Origin: GCA-003244245 sp036266995
Lineage (GTDB): Bacteria > Actinomycetota > Actinomycetes > Mycobacteriales > Pseudonocardiaceae
Direction: 5' to 3'
Length of the DNA: 64,000 nucleotides
Assembly (NCBI GenBank): GCA_036266995.1
Contig: DATAWX010000224.1
Coordinates: 5,309-69,308 of the forward strand
Shown: positions 59,161-64,000 of the stretch, one piece after another
Position numbering within the stretch: position 1 is the first letter of the stretch
How the letters are laid out: every line of letters starts with the position of its first letter
Made by a program: the position numbers and the translations under genes
The notes under the pieces: generated by a model
The model's input: only the letters and a program-made list of their open reading frames with translations
Told to the model about the DNA's origin: nothing
The model's database searches: none

Positions 59161-59620
59161 ATGAGCGGCAACGCATCTTCTGCGGCATCTTCCACTGCGT
59201 CATTGCGGGTGCTACTGGTCGAGGACGATGAGGGCGACGCCGTCCTGGTGCGCGAGTTGTTGACTGATGCCGCGGTCCCAGTGGATCTGGTGTGGGCGCG
59301 ATCGCTGGGCGAGGCGAAGCGCCTGTGATTCGCGGACATGGACCCTCTGCTGCTGGATCTGCAGCTCCCGGACGCGAGTGGGCTCGACGGGCTGCGCCAA
59401 CTACTGCGCCATGGTGAGGCCGCGGTAGTTGTCCTGACCGGTCTGGATGACCAGTACCAGGGTGTGGCCGCTCTCGGCGCCGGCGCCCAGGACTATTTGG
59501 GTCAAGGGGCAGATCGATGGGCGCAGTCTGGTCCGGGTGATCCGCTACGCGGTGCAGCGACACCGAGCCGCGGGCGGGGACTTCTACGGGTCGTGCGGCT
59601 TCCAATCCGGTAAGCAGCCG
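59161..59620 (+). pseudogene. Response-regulator receiver pseudogene (stop codon and frameshift)
   Basis: The frame from ATG 59161 reads a receiver domain (LRVLLVEDDEGDAVLVRELL) but hits TGA at 59326-59328. It resumes as DPLLLDLQLPDASGLDGLRQLL, AVVVLTGLDDQYQGVAALGAGAQDYL, then loses phase in the GGG at 59499-59501. One fewer G gives DYLVKGQIDGRSLVRVIRYAVQ, the usual receiver C-terminus of actinobacterial receiver-PP2C phosphatases. No phosphatase domain follows. Two independent lesions plus truncation show a true pseudogene, left between the SOS LysM gene and nrdR. Confidence 0.75.
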
Positions 59621-59650
59621 CGCGCCGTGGCGGCTCGACTTCGCGGTCAC

Positions 59651-59666
59651 CACAACATATAGTAGT
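59651..59666. promoter_or_regulatory. NrdR box upstream of nrdR-nrdJ
   Basis: CACAACATATAGTAGT resembles the 16-bp NrdR box (ACACTATATATTGTGT-like, with the CATATAG core seen in actinobacteria). A weaker second half-site ACACGGATGTTGT follows at 59668-59680. A possible -10 TAGGGT is at 59699-59704, so the box would sit near or just upstream of -35 and allow autoregulation. Confidence 0.6.
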
Positions 59667-59752
59667 TACACGGATGTTGTTCAGGCACAGGTTGGGTCTA
59701 GGGTCCGCATGGGGTCGGTCTCCGTCGAAGTGACGCTGGGAGGGGCGAGGGC

Positions 59753-60292
59753 ATGCACTGTCCGTTCTGTCGGCACGCCGACTCGCGCGTCATCGACTCG
59801 CGCGAGGTCGAGGATGGGCAGGCGATCCGTCGGCGCCGGTCGTGTCCGGCGTGCGGTCGGCGGTTCACGACTGTGGAGGAGTTGGTGCTGGCCGTGGTGA
59901 AGCGCTCGGGTGTCACCGAGCCGTTCAGCCGCGACAAGATCGTCCGTGGTGTACGCCGGGCGTGCCAGGGACGACCTGTGGACGAGGACGCGTTGCAGCA
60001 GCTGGCGCACCGGGTCGAAGACGCGATCCGGTGCCTGGGCAGCGCCGAGGTGCCCAGCCAGGAAGTCGGGTTGGCCATCCTCGGCCCGCTGCGCGACCTC
60101 GATGAGGTGGCCTACCTACGTTTCGCGAGCGTCTACCGGTCGTTCTCGTCGATCGGGGACTTCGAGAAGGAGATCCGAATTCTGCGTGACCTCCCAGGTC
60201 GCGACCGCACGACGAAGGATCCGACCGCTCCGGACGGGCAGAGACCCGAAGCCGGGAGTATGCACACCGCGACTGAGAGGGATGAGGGATGA
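59753..60292 (+). CDS. nrdR: Transcriptional repressor NrdR
   Basis: A 179-residue repressor of ribonucleotide reductase genes that senses dATP/ATP. The N-terminal zinc ribbon MHCPFCRHADSRVIDSRE...RRRSCPACGRRFTTVE has two CxxC pairs (Cys3/6 and Cys31/34). It is followed by the ATP-cone (VVKRSGVTEPFSRDKIVRGVRRAC, YLRFASVYRSFSSIGDF). A C-terminal tail of about 30 residues is polar and not conserved. The start has GGGAGGGGCGAGGGC upstream. The stop overlaps the nrdJ ATG (ATGA), so repressor and reductase are co-translated, with an NrdR box upstream. Confidence 0.96.
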   Translation: MHCPFCRHADSRVIDSREVEDGQAIRRRRSCPACGRRFTTVEELVLAVVKRSGVTEPFSRDKIVRGVRRACQGRPVDEDALQQLAHRVEDAIRCLGSAEVPSQEVGLAILGPLRDLDEVAYLRFASVYRSFSSIGDFEKEIRILRDLPGRDRTTKDPTAPDGQRPEAGSMHTATERDEG

Positions 60293-63123
60293 CCGAGACT
60301 GTCGGGACTCCGGCTGGTAACGGGGCGGGAACCTCTGGAGCTTCGCCCGCTGTGCGGCCCAAGCGCGCGCTGCGGATGGAGCGGGTCTACACGACCGAGG
60401 CGCGACACCCCTACGACGAGGTGACCTGGCAGCGTCGGGACGTCGTGATGACCAACTGGCGGGACGGCGCGGTCAACTTCGAACAGCGCGGCGTGGAGTT
60501 TCCCGACTTCTGGTCGATTAACGCGGTGAACATTGTGACCAGCAAGTACTTCCGCGGCGCGGTGGGTAGCGACCACCGCGAGTCGAGTTTGCGCCAGTTG
60601 ATCGACCGGGTCGTGACGACCTACACCGCGGCCGGTGTGCAGCACGGATACTTCGCGACCGACACCGACAAGGAGATCTTCTCTCAGGAACTGACCTGGA
60701 TGCTGCTACACCAGGTGTTCAGCTTCAACTCCCCGGTCTGGTTCAACGTCGGCACCAGTTCCCCCAACCAAGTGAGTGCGTGTTTCATTCTTTCCGTCGA
60801 CGACACCATGGACTCCATTCTCAACTGGTACCGGGAAGAGGGTTTGATATTCAAGGGCGGTTCCGGTGCTGGTCTGAATCTTTCCCGTATTCGTTCTTCG
60901 AAGGAACTGCTGTCCTCCGGTGGCACGGCATCCGGCCCGGTGAGTTTCATGCGCGGGGCGGATGCCTCGGCGGGCACCATCAAATCCGGCGGGGCGACCC
61001 GTCGGGCCGCCAAAATGGTGGTACTCGACGTTGATCATCCGGATATCGCTGAATTCGTGCAGACCAAGGCATCCGAGGAGCGTAAGATCCGGGTGCTCCG
61101 TGACGCCGGATTCGACATGGACCTGGGTGGCAAGGACATCACGTCGGTCCAATACCAGAATGCCAACAACTCGGTCCGGGTTTCCGACGAGTTCATGCGC
61201 GCCGTGGAGGCCGGCGACGAATTCGGGTTGCGCTCCCGAACTTCCGGTGAAGTCATCGAGACGGTGCGGGCCAAGAATCTCTTTCGTGATATCACCAAGG
61301 CTGCGTGGGAATGCGCTGACCCTGGCCTGCAATACGATGACACGATTAATGACTGGCACACCTGCCCGGAGTCCGGCCGCATCACCGCCTCCAATCCCTG
61401 CAGCGAGTACCTGCATCTCGACAACTCCAGCTGCAACCTCGCATCGATCAATCTGATGAAGTTCCTCCGGGAGGATCTCACTTTCGATGCCGAGCTTTTC
61501 GCGAAGACGGTGGAGCTGGTCATCGCCGCGATGGACATCTCGATCTGCTTTGCGGACTTCCCGACTGAGTCCATTGGAGAAACCACCAGGGCGTTCCGGC
61601 AGCTCGGTATCGGCTACGCCAATCTCGGGGCATTGTTGATGGCTACCGGGCACGCCTACGACTCGGGCGGCGGACGCGCACTCGCCGCGACGATCACTTC
61701 GCTGATGACCGGTACTGCGTACAAGCGTTCAGCGGAACTTGCCGAGGTCGTTGGACCGTACGAGGGTTATGCCCGCAACGCCGAAGCGCACCAGCGGATC
61801 ATGCGAAAGCACGCTGCGGCAAACGACCTGATTCGCACCTACGATCACAATGATCGGGCTATCCAGAAAGTCGCCACCAGAGCGTGGCAGGATGGCATCC
61901 GACTCGGTGAGAACAATGGTTGGCGTAACGCCCAGGCCAGTGTATTGGCGCCGACCGGGACAATAGGATTCATGATGGATTGCGATACTACGGGTATCGA
62001 GCCGGACTTCTCGCTGGTGAAGTTCAAGAAGCTGGTGGGCGGCGGATCAATGCAGATCGTCAACCAGACTGTGCCCAAGGCGCTCGCGGCGTTGGGCTAC
62101 CAGCAGGAGCAGAGTGAGGCGATTATCGAGTACATCGCCGAGCATGGTCACGTGATCGATGCCCCGGGGCTGCGCTCCCAACATTACGAGGTCTTTGATT
62201 GCGCGATGGGGGAGCGAGCCATTCTCCCCATGGGGCACGTGAGGATGATGGCAGCGACCCAACCGTTCATCTCGGGAGCCATCAGCAAGACGGTCAATAT
62301 GCCGGAGACGGCCACCGTCGCCGATATTGAAGAGATCTACCTGCAATCCTGGAAAATGGGAATCAAGGCACTGGCGATCTATCGGGATAATTGCAAGGTA
62401 GGTCAGCCGCTGTCCACCGGCAAGACTGCGACCACCGGGATGGACAAGGCGAGCGTCGAGGCTAGGCCGGTACGCAAGCGGCTGCCGAAGAAGCGGCCCA
62501 GCGAGACGGTTTCTTTCACCGTTGGTGGCGCTGAGGGTTATCTGACTGCGGGTTCTTACCCGGACGGCGGCCTCGGTGAGATCTTTGTGAAGATGTCTAA
62601 GCAGGGTTCTACGCTGGCCGGTGTGATGGACGCTTTCTCGATCGCGATCTCGATAGCGTTGCAATACGGCGTGCCGCTGGAGACCTACGTCTCAAAATTC
62701 GTGAACATGCGTTTCGAGCCGGCCGGGATGACTGATGACCCAGACGTCCGGATGGCGTCGAGTGTGGTGGACTATCTGTTCCGTCGAGTCGCGCTGGATC
62801 AGCTGCCTAAGGATAAGCGGGATCAACTGGGAATCCTGACCGCCGAAGAGCGCACTGCGCAGGTGGCCGGGGACTACGGCATCGACGAGGGCGACGGGGC
62901 CGACGTCGAGTCACTACGCACCTCAGTGGACCTCAGCAATCCGGCTCCACTGGCAGCGGGCCGTCCGGCCCCGGTATATGTGGGCAGCTCCACCGAGTTG
63001 CTGGAACTGCAGTTGGGCAAGGCCGCTGACGCGCCACTGTGCATGACATGCGGGACCAAGATGCGTCCGGCCGGATCCTGCTACGTCTGCGAGGGCTGTG
63101 GCTCGACCAGCGGCTGTAGCTGA
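60289..63123 (+). CDS. nrdJ: Adenosylcobalamin-dependent (class II) ribonucleotide reductase
   Basis: A 944-residue reductase making deoxyribonucleotides without oxygen. Active-site landmarks are present: the first redox Cys in NQVSACFILSVDDTMDSI, GGSGAGLNLSRIRSSKE, and N-x-C-x-E in SNPCSEYLHLDNSSCNLASIN (about residues 366-386). A glycine-rich PTGTIGFMMDCDTTGIEPD, and a C-terminal zinc/redox tail CMTCGTKMRPAGSCYVCEGCG, follow. No class I nrdAB or B12 riboswitch is visible nearby, so control is through NrdR. It overlaps nrdR by 4 bases. After its stop a short gap with direct repeats leads to the two-component genes. Confidence 0.97.
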   Translation: MTETVGTPAGNGAGTSGASPAVRPKRALRMERVYTTEARHPYDEVTWQRRDVVMTNWRDGAVNFEQRGVEFPDFWSINAVNIVTSKYFRGAVGSDHRESSLRQLIDRVVTTYTAAGVQHGYFATDTDKEIFSQELTWMLLHQVFSFNSPVWFNVGTSSPNQVSACFILSVDDTMDSILNWYREEGLIFKGGSGAGLNLSRIRSSKELLSSGGTASGPVSFMRGADASAGTIKSGGATRRAAKMVVLDVDHPDIAEFVQTKASEERKIRVLRDAGFDMDLGGKDITSVQYQNANNSVRVSDEFMRAVEAGDEFGLRSRTSGEVIETVRAKNLFRDITKAAWECADPGLQYDDTINDWHTCPESGRITASNPCSEYLHLDNSSCNLASINLMKFLREDLTFDAELFAKTVELVIAAMDISICFADFPTESIGETTRAFRQLGIGYANLGALLMATGHAYDSGGGRALAATITSLMTGTAYKRSAELAEVVGPYEGYARNAEAHQRIMRKHAAANDLIRTYDHNDRAIQKVATRAWQDGIRLGENNGWRNAQASVLAPTGTIGFMMDCDTTGIEPDFSLVKFKKLVGGGSMQIVNQTVPKALAALGYQQEQSEAIIEYIAEHGHVIDAPGLRSQHYEVFDCAMGERAILPMGHVRMMAATQPFISGAISKTVNMPETATVADIEEIYLQSWKMGIKALAIYRDNCKVGQPLSTGKTATTGMDKASVEARPVRKRLPKKRPSETVSFTVGGAEGYLTAGSYPDGGLGEIFVKMSKQGSTLAGVMDAFSIAISIALQYGVPLETYVSKFVNMRFEPAGMTDDPDVRMASSVVDYLFRRVALDQLPKDKRDQLGILTAEERTAQVAGDYGIDEGDGADVESLRTSVDLSNPAPLAAGRPAPVYVGSSTELLELQLGKAADAPLCMTCGTKMRPAGSCYVCEGCGSTSGCS

Positions 63124-63128
63124 CAGGC

Positions 63129-63163
63129 GGCGCACAGCCGGCGCCTGGGTGGCGCACAGCCGG
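63129..63163. repeat. 13-bp direct repeat upstream of the response regulator
   Basis: GGCGCACAGCCGG occurs at 63129-63141 and 63151-63163, a 22-bp period equal to two helical turns, immediately before the -10-like GATAGT (63170-63175) of the regulator gene. It fits an OmpR-type tandem binding site. Confidence 0.5.
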
Positions 63164-63169
63164 CTGGCC

Positions 63170-63175
63170 GATAGT
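63170..63175 (+). promoter_or_regulatory. -10 hexamer GATAGT before the response regulator (leaderless)
   Basis: GATAGT-GGCAGC-ATG: six bases to the ATG at 63182, with no ribosome site present. Confidence 0.45.
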
Positions 63176-63181
63176 GGCAGC

Positions 63182-63907
63182 ATGACCATGGTGGACGCCG
63201 AGCTACGTCGCGCTGATGGCACTCCTGTGCGGGTGCTCGTCGTCGAAGATGAGGTGTCGCTGGCCGAGCTGCTGACGATGGCGCTGCGCTATGAGGGCTG
63301 GGATGTGCGCAGCGCCGGCGACGGGCTCTCGGCAGTGCGCGTCGCGCGCGAGTTCGGCCCCGACCTGGTGGTTCTCGACGTCATGTTGCCTGACATAGAC
63401 GGGTTGGAGGTGCTGCGCCGGGTACGCGCCGGCGCACCTGCGGTGCCGGTTCTGTTCCTCACGGCGAAGGACGCCGTCGAGGACCGGATCGCCGGGCTCA
63501 CGGTGGGGGGTGACGACTATGTGACCAAGCCGTTTAGCCTGGAGGAGGTGATGGCTCGGCTGCGGGCGCTGCTGCGCCGGTCCGGGATGAGTGTGGCCCG
63601 CACCCCGGCGCTGGTGGTCGGTGACCTGTCCCTCGACGAGGACAGCCGCGAGATCCGCCGTGGTGGTGACGTCGTCGAGCTCACCGCGACCGAGTTCGAG
63701 CTGTTGCGTTACCTCATGCGCAACCCTCGCAGGGTGCTGTCCAAGGCTCAGATCCTCGACCAGGTGTGGCACTACGACTTCGGGGGCAATTCCAACGTCG
63801 TCGAGCTGTACATCTCCTACCTGCGCAAAAAGATCGACGCCGGCCGGTCGCCGATGATCCACACCATGAGAGGTGCCGGCTACGTGCTCAAGCCCGCGGC
63901 GGGTTGA
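63182..63907 (+). CDS. OmpR-family response regulator
   Basis: A 241-residue two-component regulator. Receiver domain: VLVVEDEVSLAELL (acidic pair near residue 22), phospho-acceptor Asp in LVVLDVMLPDIDGLEVL (near residue 65) and Lys in DDYVTKPFSLEEV (near 115). The winged helix is in the C-terminal part: VVELTATEFELLRYLMRNPRRVLSKAQIL and VVELYISYLRKKID. ATG 63182 is favoured by GATAGT at leaderless spacing; the frame is open further upstream through sequence overlapping nrdJ. A 13-bp direct repeat lies just before. It resembles TrcR/TcrA-type regulators. A kinase gene starts 5 bases later. Confidence 0.92.
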   Translation: MTMVDAELRRADGTPVRVLVVEDEVSLAELLTMALRYEGWDVRSAGDGLSAVRVAREFGPDLVVLDVMLPDIDGLEVLRRVRAGAPAVPVLFLTAKDAVEDRIAGLTVGGDDYVTKPFSLEEVMARLRALLRRSGMSVARTPALVVGDLSLDEDSREIRRGGDVVELTATEFELLRYLMRNPRRVLSKAQILDQVWHYDFGGNSNVVELYISYLRKKIDAGRSPMIHTMRGAGYVLKPAAG

Positions 63908-63912
63908 GGCTG

Positions 63913-64000
63913 ATGCATTCGCTTCGGGCCCGCCTGGTGGCCGCCCTGCTGGCGCTGTTCGCGCTGGCGGGCGTCGGGGTCGGGGTCGTCACCGCGGTCG
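63913..64000 (+). CDS. Histidine kinase N-terminus (partial, runs off the right edge)
   Basis: The first 29 codons are visible: a short basic start (MHSLRARL) then a hydrophobic membrane helix (VAALLALFALAGVGVGVVTAV). This is the normal beginning of a sensor histidine kinase, and it follows the response regulator by 5 bases, so the two form one operon. The sensor, dimerisation and ATPase domains lie beyond the window, so the kinase assignment rests on position and the signal-anchor. Confidence 0.65.
   Translation, partial: MHSLRARLVAALLALFALAGVGVGVVTAV

Noticed and set aside
1..64000. tRNA, rRNA or CRISPR arrays
   Set aside because: No T-loop/acceptor pattern closing into a cloverleaf, no rRNA blocks and no regularly spaced repeats were seen on reading.

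Overview
The window is high-GC actinobacterial DNA, most likely from a Pseudonocardiales-type organism. The evidence is gene content and order: recA-recX with a DUF3046 gene upstream, gluABCD-miaB, miaA-dapF-hflX-lexA-nrdR-nrdJ, the metF / polyprenyl synthase / crt arrangement, mycothiol-enzyme and SAV_6107-type HEPN families, and Mycobacterium-like Rv3818, Rv2732c, Rv2731 and Sdh1-type genes. Many start codons are GTG. At least eight genes show the actinobacterial leaderless signature: a TANNNT (or close) -10 hexamer exactly 6 bases (7 in one case) before the start codon. No rRNA, tRNA, CRISPR array or complete insertion sequence was seen.

Left part, 1-31467 (accessory and secondary metabolism). 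1-4920 is a minus-strand run (electron-transfer reductase, di-iron PF10118 protein, EphD-like epoxide hydrolase-SDR fusion, M24 protein). It is divergent from a leaderless TetR gene with palindromes between. 5092-16308 is a patchwork: two methyltransferase-like proteins, a VC0807 membrane protein with a shifted frame, a Clostridium-type second glutamyl-tRNA synthetase, a glycosyltransferase, a rifampicin-phosphotransferase-like protein, a metallo-beta-lactamase fold protein, and a truncated SRPBCC gene coupled to an amidohydrolase and a frameshifted APC permease. 16296-21486 is a carotenoid cluster (crtB, a GT-C mannosyltransferase-like protein, crtI, prenyl synthase) divergent from metF. 22592-24674 is a lower-GC pair: an XRE regulator with an unrecognised C-terminal domain and a membrane SH3-like protein. 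24702-31467 holds a GNAT gene, an SOS-box-preceded HEPN / mycothiol-enzyme operon, and the helicase lhr.

Middle part, 31468-47419. A non-coding stretch carries a perfect 27-bp inverted repeat and a decayed gene fragment. It is followed by valine dehydrogenase, an Rv3818-like MBL-Rieske protein, a 45-residue leaderless membrane protein, DUF3046, recA and recX. A LysR gene sits divergent from a three-gene succinate dehydrogenase operon. Two divergent MntP-family genes, a membrane-anchored solute-binding protein, a phospholipase D, a frameshifted XRE gene and an ABC-ATPase fragment follow.

Right part, 47420-64000 (conserved core). This contains glutamate ABC transporter gluABCD, miaB, an Rv2732c-type membrane protein, DUF349, miaA behind a leaderless proline-rich uORF, dapF, hflX, and lexA divergent from an SOS-box-controlled LysM gene. 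A response-regulator pseudogene, nrdR-nrdJ behind an NrdR box, and the start of a two-component system complete the window.

The genes connect mainly through DNA damage and nucleotide supply. Four LexA boxes (recA, lexA, LysM, HEPN operon) define a local SOS regulon, and nrdR controls the B12-dependent reductase. The most attractive undescribed candidates are the di-iron/reductase/EphD cluster at the left edge and the SOS-linked HEPN / mycothiol-enzyme operon.
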